From the NCBI RefSeq assembly GCF_001690985.1, contig NZ_MAJS01000006.1:20145-84144 (forward strand): 64,000 nt of DNA, given 5' to 3'. A program made the translations under genes and the position numbers. The notes under the pieces were generated by a model. The model did not search any database, had not been told where the DNA came from, and saw only the letters and a list, made by a program, of their open reading frames with translations. Below are positions 51,938 to 61,569 of the stretch, piece by piece; the first letter of the stretch is position 1, and every line of letters starts with the position of its first letter. The DNA comes from Aliivibrio sp. 1S175 (GTDB lineage: Bacteria; Pseudomonadota; Gammaproteobacteria; Enterobacterales; Vibrionaceae).

Positions 51938-53548
51938 ATGCAACTTAATACTAAATCTAAGTATGTCATCATCTATTTAATTTTTTCTACAGCAATGTTT
52001 GGGTCTATTGTTATGGGCGCATACAATGTTAGATATACATTAGAAACAAATAACGTAACAAGGTTAGAAAACTTATTAACAAATGCTAAAAATACGATTT
52101 CAACCTTAGAGCAAAAAGTAGTTTCTGGCGAGTTAGATGAGATTAAAGCAAAAAAATTAGCTAGTGAGTTAATGCAAAGCTATGCATATTCAGATAATGA
52201 GTATATCTGGATGACGGATGAAAACTTGGTTTTCTTAGCTGCCCCCTTAGACCCGCAAATTATTGGTAAGTCGTTTGAAAGTATAGTTAGTCCTGAAGCA
52301 AAGAGTCATATTCTAAGTAACCTTACTGTTGCTGGACAGGTGATTACTTATTCTTGGTTTACTACTCGAGAAAGAATTACAACAGAAGTTAAATCTATAG
52401 CAGTAAAAACTAAATATTGGAATTGGTATTTAGGCAGCGGTGTTCAAGAGAAAAAAGTAAATGATACCTTCCGTTCATTTCTTATTGAAGGCTTAACTAT
52501 TGGCTTTATTGTTAACCTATTTATTGGTTTTGTTATGTTTTTTGCCGTACAAAAATACAATAAAACGCTAGGCAATGAACCTGATATTATTTTAAATGTG
52601 GTTGATCGTATTTCTCGTGGCGATTTAACTCATATTAATGATACAAGCTTTAATCATGTTGGTATCTATGGGCGAATTCTTGACATGGCAAGAAATATTA
52701 AAGAATTAGTGACAGATATTAATCAATTAACTCTTGAGCTAAGTGAGTCATCACACCACCTATCGTCATCTGCTCATACAATGAATATAAGTATGAAAGC
52801 TCAAACTGATCAACTTGGACAAGCGGCAGTTGCAACAGATCAAGTGGTTGTTAGTATTGATGAAGTAACAAAAAGTGCGATTCAAGCAACGAATTCAGCT
52901 TTGGAAGTAAACAGTACGTCTGCGCATTGTATTGACACCATTGGTCACATGAATTGTGATATGCAAACCTTAGCGCTTAATATTAAAGATGTTGCGAAGG
53001 TTATTGGTAATTTACAAATCAAAACAGAAAATATAGGTAGTATTTTAGATGTGATCCGTAGCATTGCTGATCAAACAAATTTATTAGCTTTAAATGCAGC
53101 GATTGAAGCGGCAAGAGCCGGTGAAAGTGGTAGAGGCTTTGCCGTTGTTGCAGATGAAGTTCGATTATTAGCGAGTAGAACTCAAGATAGTACGACTCAA
53201 ATATCTAATATGATTATAGAGCTGCAAGATGAAGCAATAAAGTCAGTTACCTTGATGCAAAGTAATTCGGATGATGCTCATCAAATTGCAGAGCAGACGA
53301 TTGCCACTCAAAATACAGTGAGTTCTATTTTTGAATCTGTTGCTATTATACAAACAATGAACAGTCAAATCTCCGCGTCGACAGAAGAGCAATTAGTCGC
53401 TACATCTAGTGTTAACCAACTCATTACAGAGATTAATATTTTTGCGAATGAGAACGCGTCAGATGTTGATGCAACGGAAAGACAGTCAGAGAGACTAGGT
53501 TTGATGGCCGATAACTTAACTGCGATAGTGAATCGATTTAAGCTTTAA
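51938..53548 (+). CDS. Methyl-accepting chemotaxis protein with Cache sensor
   Basis: This chemoreceptor should sense a periplasmic ligand and steer the CheA kinase. The product has 536 residues from the ATG at 51938 (GAG seven bases upstream). A first helix spans about 9-28, a periplasmic single-Cache domain (about 35-180; [20 protein letters not shown]) follows, then a second helix near 185-205, a short HAMP-like linker, and the signalling hairpin whose tip reads [20 protein letters not shown]. The C terminus lacks a CheR-tethering pentapeptide. The ligand cannot be named. Confidence 0.92.
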   Translation: MQLNTKSKYVIIYLIFSTAMFGSIVMGAYNVRYTLETNNVTRLENLLTNAKNTISTLEQKVVSGELDEIKAKKLASELMQSYAYSDNEYIWMTDENLVFLAAPLDPQIIGKSFESIVSPEAKSHILSNLTVAGQVITYSWFTTRERITTEVKSIAVKTKYWNWYLGSGVQEKKVNDTFRSFLIEGLTIGFIVNLFIGFVMFFAVQKYNKTLGNEPDIILNVVDRISRGDLTHINDTSFNHVGIYGRILDMARNIKELVTDINQLTLELSESSHHLSSSAHTMNISMKAQTDQLGQAAVATDQVVVSIDEVTKSAIQATNSALEVNSTSAHCIDTIGHMNCDMQTLALNIKDVAKVIGNLQIKTENIGSILDVIRSIADQTNLLALNAAIEAARAGESGRGFAVVADEVRLLASRTQDSTTQISNMIIELQDEAIKSVTLMQSNSDDAHQIAEQTIATQNTVSSIFESVAIIQTMNSQISASTEEQLVATSSVNQLITEINIFANENASDVDATERQSERLGLMADNLTAIVNRFKL

Positions 53549-53560
53549 GTTAACGATAGA

Positions 53561-53593
53561 TAAAGCAATACTACGATATGCAGTATTGCTTTA
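53561..53593. terminator. Bidirectional hairpin between the chemoreceptor and znuB
   Basis: TAAAGCAATACT and AGTATTGCTTTA form a perfect 12-bp stem with a 9-nt loop; short T runs flank both sides. Confidence 0.8.
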
Positions 53594-53603
53594 CTTTATC
53601 ACT

Positions 53604-54389
53604 CTAATTATGTGCTTTCTTTAGCTGACTTAGCATAAAGATAGCAGCACCAGAAACCACCACAGAAGGTCCCGCTGGAGTATCGTAGTGCCATGACAGA
53701 GCTAAACCTGCAATAACAGCAATACAACCAAAAATAGAAGCCAGTAAAACCATTTGCTCTGGAGAACGAGAAAAACGCCTCGCAGTGGCTGCAGGAATGA
53801 TCAGTAATGAAGTAATGATCAACGCCCCAACAAATTTCATCGAAATAGCAATAACCAACCCAACCATTAGCATTAAGACTAAACGCATTAAATCTACATT
53901 TACTCCCTCAACTTGAGCCAACTCTTCACTAATCGTTGATGAAAGTAGTGGTCGCCATACGATGTATATCAAGCCTAAAACAATGATAACGCCAGTATAG
54001 ATATAAATTAAGTCGTCATAAGTAACGGCAAGTAAATCACCAAATAAATAAGACATTAAATCGACTCGGACATTATCTAAAAAGCTGACAGCAACCAAGC
54101 CTAGCGATAGCGAACTGTGAGCTAAAATTCCGAGCAAAGTATCTGTTGCGACTAAACGCTGTTTTTGTAGGGTTACTAGCAGTAATGCTATTGCCACACA
54201 ACACACAATTAAAGCTAAATTTAAGTTAATATCGAACAGAAATCCAAGAGATAACCCTAACAAAGAAGCGTGAGCCAGAGTGTCACCAAAATACGCCATT
54301 TTTCGCCATACAACGAAAGAACCGAGAGGCCCTGCAAGTAATGCAATGCCTAATCCAGCTAAAAGAGCCGGAAGTAAAAACTCAATCAT
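53604..54389 (-). CDS. znuB: Zinc ABC transporter permease ZnuB
   Basis: ZnuB forms the membrane channel of the high-affinity zinc importer. The 261-residue protein has about eight hydrophobic helices and the ABC-3 family start [20 protein letters not shown]. Its ATG overlaps the znuC stop by 4 bp (ATGA). It converges on the chemoreceptor. Confidence 0.96.
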   Translation of the reverse strand: MIEFLLPALLAGLGIALLAGPLGSFVVWRKMAYFGDTLAHASLLGLSLGFLFDINLNLALIVCCVAIALLLVTLQKQRLVATDTLLGILAHSSLSLGLVAVSFLDNVRVDLMSYLFGDLLAVTYDDLIYIYTGVIIVLGLIYIVWRPLLSSTISEELAQVEGVNVDLMRLVLMLMVGLVIAISMKFVGALIITSLLIIPAATARRFSRSPEQMVLLASIFGCIAVIAGLALSWHYDTPAGPSVVVSGAAIFMLSQLKKAHN

Positions 54390-55156
54390 GATGATGCCTT
54401 TTTATTTTTATTGCAGCACGAACCGCCACTCGGTTCACCAGATAAGTCATGGTCATGGCGATGGTCATGATGATAAAACGCTAATTGTTGGTCTCGTTGC
54501 TGACCAAATAATGCAATATATTTTGGGTGTTGAGAAATGGATGCAGGGGCACCAGAACAACAAATGTGATGCTGTAGACAAATCACTTCATCCGTTTTTG
54601 CCATTACAAGATGCAGATCATGAGAAACCATAAATACAGCACAATTGAAACGATGGCGAATAGATTCAATTAACGTATATAAACTGATTTGACCTTGAAT
54701 ATCGACACCTTGAGCAGGTTCATCAAGAACGAGTAAATCAGGGCGTTGCAATAGAGCTCTAGCAAGAAGCACTCGTTGTGATTCACCACCAGATAATTTA
54801 TGCATATTTGAATTCAGCAAATGCTCAGCTTCAACTAATTTCAAAGCATCAAGATGTTCCTGCTGACTGTATTTTCCAGCTAATTTTAAAAAACCTTGTA
54901 CCGTTAACGGAAGAGAGTCATTTAAATGTAACTTTTGCGGTACGTAGCCAATTCGTAATTTTCTTTCTCTTTTAATTTGACCGCTGGTTGGTTTTTGTAA
55001 TCCGAGGATTGCTTTCACTAATGTGGATTTACCTGCACCATTAGGGCCAATCAGAGTAATAATCTTATTTGGTTCAATCGATAATGAAATATTATCGAGA
55101 ACATGGCGGCCATCGAAGACCACACAGACATCTTGTAAAGTGAGTAAAGGAGTCAT
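54386..55156 (-). CDS. znuC: Zinc ABC transporter ATPase ZnuC
   Basis: ZnuC powers the zinc importer. The 256-residue protein has Walker [10 protein letters not shown], signature LSGGESQ, Walker [13 protein letters not shown] and the switch His. A His-rich tail [10 protein letters not shown] plus a CC pair near the end could bind zinc, which is inference. It is first in the znuCB transcript, divergent from znuA with a Zur-type box between. Confidence 0.96.
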   Translation of the reverse strand: MTPLLTLQDVCVVFDGRHVLDNISLSIEPNKIITLIGPNGAGKSTLVKAILGLQKPTSGQIKRERKLRIGYVPQKLHLNDSLPLTVQGFLKLAGKYSQQEHLDALKLVEAEHLLNSNMHKLSGGESQRVLLARALLQRPDLLVLDEPAQGVDIQGQISLYTLIESIRHRFNCAVFMVSHDLHLVMAKTDEVICLQHHICCSGAPASISQHPKYIALFGQQRDQQLAFYHHDHRHDHDLSGEPSGGSCCNKNKKASS

Positions 55157-55188
55157 TTTTAAATAAGAGTCGTTTGCAATTAGTAAGT

Positions 55189-55203
55189 GTTATAATGTAA
55201 CAT
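55189..55203. promoter_or_regulatory. Zur-type box between znuC and znuA
   Basis: TGTTATA-A-TGTAACA is a 15-bp near-perfect palindrome close to the Zur consensus TGTTATANTATAACA. It sits between the two divergent zinc-uptake transcripts, the usual position. Confidence 0.88.
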
Positions 55204-55244
55204 TTTAGAAATCCAATCGCCATCACATTTTTTAAGAGAAGCAA

Positions 55245-56138
55245 ATGAATAAAAAAACTCAATTTATCGTCTTATGTTTATGTTCCCTTTTTGGGATTCA
55301 AGCCCAAGCAATGACGGTCTTATCTTCAGTGAAACCAATTCATTTAATCGTACAAGAGCTTACGGATGGTGTCTCTGATTCGACCTATTTAGTCCCACAA
55401 AGTGCGTCGCCTCATGATTATGCATTACGTCCTTCTGATATTAAGAAAGTAAAAAAAGCAGATATGATCATCTGGTATGGAAATGACTTAGAACCTTTTT
55501 TAAGTAAAATATTAGAAGACCAAAAAAATGTCATCACCATAAGTCAGTTTAGTTCGGTCGATTTTTATCATTTTGATGAGCATGGGCATGATGATCATGC
55601 AGAAGAGGCGGGGCATCACCATAATACAGACCCGCATTTTTGGTTAGGTCCAAAGGAAGCATTAGGCGTCGCAAAAGAGATAACCGTACAGCTGATTAAA
55701 AAGGATCCATTGAATAAAGAGCAATATCAGTCTAATCTTGCCGTGTTTGAAAATAAGTTAACACAGGCAGTGAAGACGATTTCAGACCAATTAAAGCCTG
55801 TGCAAGATAAGGGATATTTTGTATTCCATGATGCATATGGCTATTTTGAACGTTATTTTGAAATGAATAACTTGGGGCACTTTACGGTGAGTCCGGATAG
55901 AAAACCGGGTGCAAAAACTTTGATTAATATAAAAAAATCACTTTTAAATCAGCAAGCGGTATGTGTTTTTTCTGAGCCTCAATTTGAGCCAGCAATTGTG
56001 ACAACAATTACAAGAGGCACAGGGGTACATAAAGGTGAATTAGACCCTTTAGCTATACAGCAGAATGATGAAGAGGGTGCTTATTTTATATTTTTATCAA
56101 CCATCAGTAATGAGTTATCACGTTGTCTAAGTCAATAA
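55245..56138 (+). CDS. znuA: Periplasmic zinc-binding protein ZnuA
   Basis: ZnuA captures Zn(II) in the periplasm for ZnuBC. The 297-residue precursor has a signal peptide to about residue 22 (...GIQAQA), zinc ligands in QSASPHDYALRPSD, and the His/Asp-rich loop HDDHAEEAGHHH typical of zinc rather than manganese binders. The mepM frame starts inside its last codons. Confidence 0.96.
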   Translation: MNKKTQFIVLCLCSLFGIQAQAMTVLSSVKPIHLIVQELTDGVSDSTYLVPQSASPHDYALRPSDIKKVKKADMIIWYGNDLEPFLSKILEDQKNVITISQFSSVDFYHFDEHGHDDHAEEAGHHHNTDPHFWLGPKEALGVAKEITVQLIKKDPLNKEQYQSNLAVFENKLTQAVKTISDQLKPVQDKGYFVFHDAYGYFERYFEMNNLGHFTVSPDRKPGAKTLINIKKSLLNQQAVCVFSEPQFEPAIVTTITRGTGVHKGELDPLAIQQNDEEGAYFIFLSTISNELSRCLSQ

Positions 56139-57475
56139 AATATAAAGAAATTATCGCAGCTAAAGTAGGTACATTATCCAAAAGACATAAATTTATGTTG
56201 TTGTCTTTATTTCTATTTACGTGTGGTATTTTCATTTGGAATCCAACACATAGTTTGCATACGTCATCTTCTGCTCAAAACAGGAATGAAGTTTCTCTAT
56301 CGAGTGAAAATCTTCAAACATTAGCCGATCAAAATAGTGAACCTGTTGGGACTATTTTTGAACCTAATGATCCTGAATTTAATGCACCAAAGGATGAATT
56401 AGATCAGCAGTTAGATGCTAAGGATATTCTTCATTCACACACTGTTGCTTCTGGTGAGACATTAGGTGCTATTTTTAATCAATATGCACTGCCGATGTCA
56501 GACATGTATTCATTGCTTGATGTGAATAAATCGGCTGCGAATATGCGGGTGGGTGTTGGTCTTGAGTGGCAACAAGATGAAGATGGAAAATTAACAGAGC
56601 TTAAAATTCATCGAAATATTAAAAATACAGATGTGTATTCTTGGGTTGATGATAAATATAAATTCAGCCAGTTAGAGGAAAAAGGTGAAATTAAACCTGT
56701 TTTCCTTTCAGGAAGAGTATCGAGTAATTTTTATAATTCAGCGCGTTCTTCAGGATTAACGCCGGGTCAAATCCAGACATTGGCAAAGCAACTACAATGG
56801 AAGTTTGATTTTGGTAAAGAAGCGCGTAAAGGTGATAAATTTGCAGTAGAAATTGATAAAGAATTTATTGATGGCAAATCAGTATCATCTGGTGAAGTTA
56901 AAGCGGTTCTTTATGAAAATGGTAATAGAGACATTACTTTAATTAAGCATACTGATGATCATTATTATGATGTTCAAGGTCGTAGTTTAAACCGTGCTTT
57001 AGAGCGTTTTCCTACGCACCAACGTTTCAGAATTAGTTCTCCATTTGATCCTTATCGAAAGCACCCAATAACAGGGCGTATTTCACCACATAATGGAACT
57101 GATTTTGCAGCACCAGTTGGCACTTCTGTTTATGCAACAGGTGATGGTGTGGTTGTTCGAGCATTACATCATCCTCTTGCTGGTAATTATGTAATTATCA
57201 AGCATGGGCGAGAATATATGACTCGTTACTTACATTTGAGTAAGATTTTGGTTAAAAAAGGCCAAAAAGTGTCGATGGGAGATAAGATTGCTTTAAGCGG
57301 AAATACGGGTCGTTCAACAGGGCCTCATTTACATTACGAATTGATCAAAAATGGTCGAGCCGTTAATTCAATGAAGGTTCCTTTACCTCAAGCATCGCCA
57401 GTAAAAGAGTCGGAGCTAGCTCATTTTAAGCAACAAGCTAAATTAACAATTGAGGCGTTAAGAGATCAAATTTAA
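56123..57475 (+). CDS. mepM: Murein DD-endopeptidase MepM (M23 family)
   Basis: MepM (YebA) cuts D-Ala-DAP cross-links so the cell wall can grow. The 450-residue protein has one N-terminal membrane anchor (near 24-40), a LysM/OapA-like region (HTVASGETLGAIFNQY), and a C-terminal LytM domain with the zinc motifs HNGTDFAAP and GPHLHYEL. It begins at a TTG overlapping znuA by 16 bp, so expression is tied to znuA; the enzyme needs zinc, and the same pairing occurs in enterobacteria. An in-frame ATG at residue 25 would cut into the anchor. Confidence 0.92.
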   Translation: MSKSIKYKEIIAAKVGTLSKRHKFMLLSLFLFTCGIFIWNPTHSLHTSSSAQNRNEVSLSSENLQTLADQNSEPVGTIFEPNDPEFNAPKDELDQQLDAKDILHSHTVASGETLGAIFNQYALPMSDMYSLLDVNKSAANMRVGVGLEWQQDEDGKLTELKIHRNIKNTDVYSWVDDKYKFSQLEEKGEIKPVFLSGRVSSNFYNSARSSGLTPGQIQTLAKQLQWKFDFGKEARKGDKFAVEIDKEFIDGKSVSSGEVKAVLYENGNRDITLIKHTDDHYYDVQGRSLNRALERFPTHQRFRISSPFDPYRKHPITGRISPHNGTDFAAPVGTSVYATGDGVVVRALHHPLAGNYVIIKHGREYMTRYLHLSKILVKKGQKVSMGDKIALSGNTGRSTGPHLHYELIKNGRAVNSMKVPLPQASPVKESELAHFKQQAKLTIEALRDQI

Positions 57476-57497
57476 ACTTGATTATTAACGTCTGCCT

Positions 57498-57535
57498 AAG
57501 CCCTTTTTATTGTAGATAATAAAAAGGGCTTTTTT
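57498..57535 (+). terminator. Terminator of mepM
   Basis: AAGCCCTTTTTATT and AATAAAAAGGGCTT form a perfect 14-bp stem with a 6-nt loop and T run. Confidence 0.95.
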
Positions 57536-57635
57536 CTTTTATTTCATCTCTTATTATATTTTTTGTTCGTTGCTATATAGACTGAGTTTTTCTATCATGT
57601 TGATACTTTTTCTCTTTTTATACTAAGGCGAGTAG

Positions 57636-60600
57636 ATGTTTCATTTTAGAATACTTATTTTAAGTATCTTCCTTTCATTTTCTACTTACACTTATTCCTT
57701 ATCCGATAATACTATTTTTTACCCAATGCCTATTCATGCTGATGGACAGTATATTACAGCACAGCAGCTATTTTTACGTAATGATGGTGCTCTTTGGATG
57801 TACGATATTTATGGACAAGTGCACCTATTTGATGGCTCTAATATATTTACTATTGGAAATAAATCAGACAAAGAACTACCAAAGAAAATTTCATTTCTTG
57901 ATGATAAATTCTGGTTCATTAGGGACGGACAGATTAAATCGTGGTCTAACGTAGACGGTTTTAACATCGAATATATATTACCCAAAGAAACAGACCTTAT
58001 TAATATAAATCAAAGTTCAGGGATGTTTTGGGGAAGTAATACTGAACAATTTTTTATTTATGAACCAAAAAATCATTCTTTTTATACTGCTAATATAAAT
58101 GAAGCAAATACCAGTGCAATTCATGATGAGATAGAAATCACTAGTGCTATTTATGTTGATAACCGTTGGATTGTATCTACTTCTGAAGGGCTTTTTGAAT
58201 TTGATATAACGACAGAAAGCTTTACGCCATTATATCTTGGTCAATATATTGATGCGATTTTTTATTCTAATGAAACAGATCAAATAATTTTAGGGACGCA
58301 TGACAGTATTTGGCTAGCTAAGCTAAATGGCAATCAATTAGAGGTACATCATAAAATAGCAAATGTTCTGACCTTATTGTCTTTTGCTGAAACAGAACAT
58401 TCTTTCTGGTTGGGGACGGAACATGGCTTGTATCAATGGGGTTTAGAAGAACAAAAATTAGAGTATTTTGAATCAGTTGTAAGAGATGATTATTCACTTG
58501 AAGGAAATAAGATTTATGCCTTATTAGCAGACAATAATGATGGTATATGGGTTTCAACTGATAATGGCGTGAGTTACTACTCTGACGGAAATCGTTTATT
58601 TTCACGTATCAAATATAAAGAGGCAAATGGTAGTTTAGATATACATGAAATATCAGCGGTGTTACAGACGTCTGGTGGAAATTCATGGATAGGAACGTCT
58701 TCTGGTTTATTTCAATTAAATAGCGTTGATTTAACCTCAGATCTGGTTGAGGTTATGCCTTATAACGTTAACGATCTTGCTAGTGATCAGCGCTTTGTAT
58801 GGGTAGCAACAACATCTGGAATTTATAAAGTAGAGAATGAGACGAACAAGGTCAATAAGATCGCTGGACTCGAATCAGTAGCAAAAGAAAGCATTGAACA
58901 TATATTAATGGACCGTTCTGGAACATTATGGTTTTCAAGCCATAAAGGGCTATATAAATATGATTCCGGTACAGATACATTAAGTTATTTAGGTTTTTCT
59001 TGGGCGTTAGAACAGAAATATTCAACAAAAATAACGCACATTTATGAACATGAAAATGGACAAATATCGATTGGGACTAATATGGGATTATATCGATATG
59101 AAAATGGCGCTTTAACCTTTGATTATGCATACATAAGATCGGGCAGTATTCTTGATATAGTTGATACCGAATATGGAGACTCTTGGATTGTAAGTAATTA
59201 CGGCTTACAGATAAGTGACTCAAAAGGCAGTAGGAAAGACGTTGTTTTACCTGCTGAATATACAACACCTCATTGTGTTATATCTACAAGTCATGGGGTA
59301 TGGTTATCATCAAGTAAAGGGCTATCTTTATATACACATCAAGGCCGATTAACAAAGCACTTTGGCAGTCAAAGGGGGCTAATTAATAATGAATTACTAA
59401 CTGATTTATGCTCTATTTCTGATGATGGGACCATGATGTTTGTAAGTAAGGACGGATTGTTTTTTACGAATGAGCAAGAATTAATAGAATATCAAATTAC
59501 CAAACCATATGCGGTTATTGGCCAAATCACAGTAGATCACAAGACGGTTGGTTCTGGTTCAGAAAAAAGACTAAAAGAGCCAGTTCCTTACGGCGCAAAC
59601 ATTTCATTTTTGTTTGGCATTCTCCCTGAATTTCAAAATAAATCATTATCTTATCAATTGGTCGGTTTAAATGATGAATCATGGCGATTCTTTAATGGCC
59701 GTTCATTAACATTTGATTCTTTGCAACCTGGTAGGTACATATTACGTATCAAACCTCGTAATAATGGTCAAAGAAGCAGTAATGTCACGGAGTTTTTATT
59801 TTATGTTGAAGTTCCTTGGTTTTTTTCTCCATGGTTTGTTTTGATATTGTGTAGCTTTGCTATTTTGATCATTCTTGCGGTGTATTCTTGGCGTTCAAAA
59901 GAAATTAAAAAAAGTAATGAAAAGCTTAAGAAGAGTGTCGAAATTAAAACACAGCAATTAAGAAATCAAGGTAAGGTTTTAGTCTCGAGTAATCGTCAAT
60001 TACAAAAGTTACTGACAGTAAGGCAGCATGTGATATCTGAAATGGCAGAACAAGCACAACAGCCGATAAGAGATATTCAGCATAATTTACAAAAGAAAGG
60101 ATCATTAACTAATCTATCATTAGCAAATCAATGTGAATATAGCCTGACTCTATTAAAGCAATTAACTCATATTGAACCGCTTGTAATGCACCAAAAAAAC
60201 AATCGAATTAATCAGGTATTATCTACTTTATTAAGGGCCGCTGTGAAAGGGTGGGAAGCTGAATACCATTTCAAAGGTGTCAATATTAATTTAGAAGATG
60301 ATTCTAAAAATTGTTCTATTTTTGTTCAGCCTTTACTTATTGATGCCATTTTTAATAATGTACTTTTGGATTTATTAAAAAGAAGTAAATTTGGCGAGCA
60401 AGTAGTTATAAAAACTCATAGTGACGAAGCGAGAGTAACTATCTGTTTTATTAGTGATGGTGAAAGTATTATAGAGAGTGATCTTGATAATCTAAACAGA
60501 GTCGATTTAACCCAAACGGTTGAGGTCATTCACCATGCTTTGGGACTTTCTTCTGTTAAGCAACTAACAATACAAAATGGAGGGCATTTCGATATAAAAA

Positions 60601-61058
60601 GAAATACGTTAAATAATAATGAGCTTGTATTGTCATGGCCGATAGCTATGGACAGTCAGAATGATAAAGTTCCATTGGCTAAATTTGGCGATCATATAAA
60701 TGATGACGCCTATTTACATCAACGTTGGTTAATTGGTGTTTATAAAATAGTGGAAGATAACTATCACGATCCAGCCTTTGGTACGAGTGCTGCGGCAAAA
60801 GCATTATTTATTTCAGAAAGAAACTTTCAAAGAAAATTTAAGCAATTAACACAGCGTTCATTCATGGAATATTTAATTGAAGTTAAATTAGAAAAAGCGT
60901 GTGAATTATTGATTTCAGGCCATAAAGTAGCAGATGTTGCTTTTGAATCTGGTTTTAATGACCCATCTTATTTTAGTAAGCGATTTAAGCGTCACTATGG
61001 GTTGTCACCAACTCAATTTGTAAGTGAAAATGAAGATAAAGAAAGTGATGAATTGTAG
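57636..61058 (+). CDS. Membrane regulator: periplasmic beta-propeller, pseudo-kinase, AraC DNA-binding domain
   Basis: The 1140-residue protein looks like a one-piece signal-to-promoter device. Order seen: signal peptide (1-21); a long periplasmic region with propeller-type repeats ending in G-(I/L)-(Y/W/S) strands such as DGIWVSTDNGVSYY (about 25-620); a Y_Y_Y-like domain (about 625-722); a membrane helix (about 728-751); a coiled coil; a degenerate histidine-kinase region (about 790-1003); and an AraC-type double HTH (about 1030-1130, VAFESGFNDPSYFSKRFKRH). The H-box position reads AEQAQQPI, with E805 where the phosphorylated His should be, and the G1 box is reduced to SDGESI. No receiver domain lies between kinase and AraC parts, unlike hybrid two-component systems. 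Ligand and targets are unknown. AAGG precedes the ATG. Confidence 0.85.
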   Translation: MFHFRILILSIFLSFSTYTYSLSDNTIFYPMPIHADGQYITAQQLFLRNDGALWMYDIYGQVHLFDGSNIFTIGNKSDKELPKKISFLDDKFWFIRDGQIKSWSNVDGFNIEYILPKETDLININQSSGMFWGSNTEQFFIYEPKNHSFYTANINEANTSAIHDEIEITSAIYVDNRWIVSTSEGLFEFDITTESFTPLYLGQYIDAIFYSNETDQIILGTHDSIWLAKLNGNQLEVHHKIANVLTLLSFAETEHSFWLGTEHGLYQWGLEEQKLEYFESVVRDDYSLEGNKIYALLADNNDGIWVSTDNGVSYYSDGNRLFSRIKYKEANGSLDIHEISAVLQTSGGNSWIGTSSGLFQLNSVDLTSDLVEVMPYNVNDLASDQRFVWVATTSGIYKVENETNKVNKIAGLESVAKESIEHILMDRSGTLWFSSHKGLYKYDSGTDTLSYLGFSWALEQKYSTKITHIYEHENGQISIGTNMGLYRYENGALTFDYAYIRSGSILDIVDTEYGDSWIVSNYGLQISDSKGSRKDVVLPAEYTTPHCVISTSHGVWLSSSKGLSLYTHQGRLTKHFGSQRGLINNELLTDLCSISDDGTMMFVSKDGLFFTNEQELIEYQITKPYAVIGQITVDHKTVGSGSEKRLKEPVPYGANISFLFGILPEFQNKSLSYQLVGLNDESWRFFNGRSLTFDSLQPGRYILRIKPRNNGQRSSNVTEFLFYVEVPWFFSPWFVLILCSFAILIILAVYSWRSKEIKKSNEKLKKSVEIKTQQLRNQGKVLVSSNRQLQKLLTVRQHVISEMAEQAQQPIRDIQHNLQKKGSLTNLSLANQCEYSLTLLKQLTHIEPLVMHQKNNRINQVLSTLLRAAVKGWEAEYHFKGVNINLEDDSKNCSIFVQPLLIDAIFNNVLLDLLKRSKFGEQVVIKTHSDEARVTICFISDGESIIESDLDNLNRVDLTQTVEVIHHALGLSSVKQLTIQNGGHFDIKRNTLNNNELVLSWPIAMDSQNDKVPLAKFGDHINDDAYLHQRWLIGVYKIVEDNYHDPAFGTSAAAKALFISERNFQRKFKQLTQRSFMEYLIEVKLEKACELLISGHKVADVAFESGFNDPSYFSKRFKRHYGLSPTQFVSENEDKESDEL

Positions 61059-61080
61059 TTACTAAGAAGAGAGTAAAAAA

Positions 61081-61120
61081 AGAAAAAAGATCGTGACGTA
61101 GCCGGGGGGACTACGCCACG
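61081..61120 (-). terminator. Intrinsic terminator with C-rich loop (end of the candidate RNA)
   Basis: CGTGGCGTAG pairs with CTACGTCACG over 10 bp including one G-T, loop TCCCCCCGG, then ATCTTTTTTC on the minus strand. Confidence 0.85.
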
Positions 61121-61212
61121 GGTGTCAATGACACCTTCGCTTGCTGCCGAGGTAAGAAGATTACTCTTATTACCTCTATTAGAATAAAAGATTAAGAGGT
61201 CTCCCTCTCGAT
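61083..61212 (-). ncRNA. Candidate small RNA, about 130 nt, four hairpins
   Basis: A GC-rich block on the minus strand, in otherwise AT-rich DNA, folds into a row of stems. In 5' to 3' order they are AGAGG / CCTCT (61195-61208), GAGGTAA / TTACCTC (61149-61176), GGTGTC / GACACC (61121-61135) and a 10-bp terminator stem (61092-61120) whose 9-nt loop has six consecutive C. A U tract follows at 61083-61088 with another behind it. A TATAGT -10 lies at 61219-61224; the -35 is poor. No open frame fits. The 5' end is estimated from the -10. I do not recognise a named RNA. Confidence 0.65.
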
Positions 61213-61272
61213 GAAATAACTATACCGTTACCATTCTTATTTCACATATCAAAATAACGACAAAGTATTAGT

Positions 61273-61346
61273 ACAAAAGCGACATTCTTCAATTTTAAAA
61301 TTAAGCTGTTGATATTAATCGTATTTTTGTTTCGTGTCGCTTTTGT
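61273..61346. repeat. Perfect 12-bp inverted repeat, 50 bp apart
   Basis: ACAAAAGCGACA (61273-61284) and TGTCGCTTTTGT (61335-61346) are exact reverse complements across a 50-bp AT-rich spacer. The wide gap fits a looped pair of binding sites better than an RNA hairpin. Confidence 0.7.
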
Positions 61347-61363
61347 TGCACTCCCTTCTTATT

Positions 61364-61406
61364 TTGACGTCAAATTTGACGTTTCATTAATTGACGTGAT
61401 TGACGT
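61364..61406 (+). repeat. Four direct repeats of TTGACGT
   Basis: Exact copies start at 61364, 61376, 61391 and 61400 (spacings 12, 15 and 9 bp). The first overlaps the palindrome TGACGTCA. They look like an array of activator or repressor sites before feoA. Confidence 0.75.
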
Positions 61407-61464
61407 TGGTTTGGAATGAGTCTCACAGAAAGTTTTTTCATTAAAATCTCTTATATCGCAAGAG

Positions 61465-61486
61465 TTTTGTCAATTTACTGACAAAA
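61465..61486. promoter_or_regulatory. 22-bp palindromic operator candidate
   Basis: TTTTGTCA-ATTTAC-TGACAAAA has perfect 8-bp arms. It lies about 80 bp before the feoA start. I cannot assign a regulator. Confidence 0.6.
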
Positions 61487-61538
61487 ATTGATTTAGCGCA
61501 AGATAAAAGTAACAGTTAGTTATAAAATGAAACGAAAT

Positions 61539-61557
61539 AATAATGATTCTCACTATC
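61539..61557 (+). promoter_or_regulatory. Fur-type box before feoA
   Basis: AATAATGATTCTCACTATC matches 15 of 19 positions of the Fur consensus GATAATGATAATCATTATC. It ends 12 bp before the feoA ATG, so Fe-Fur bound here should block feoAB expression. Confidence 0.82.
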
Positions 61558-61569
61558 GTGGAGCTTTTA

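Noticed and set aside
61081-61212. The GC-rich block read on the plus strand as the 3' end or terminator of the AraC-type gene
   Set aside because: On the plus strand no U run follows any of the stems; the U tract exists only on the minus strand.
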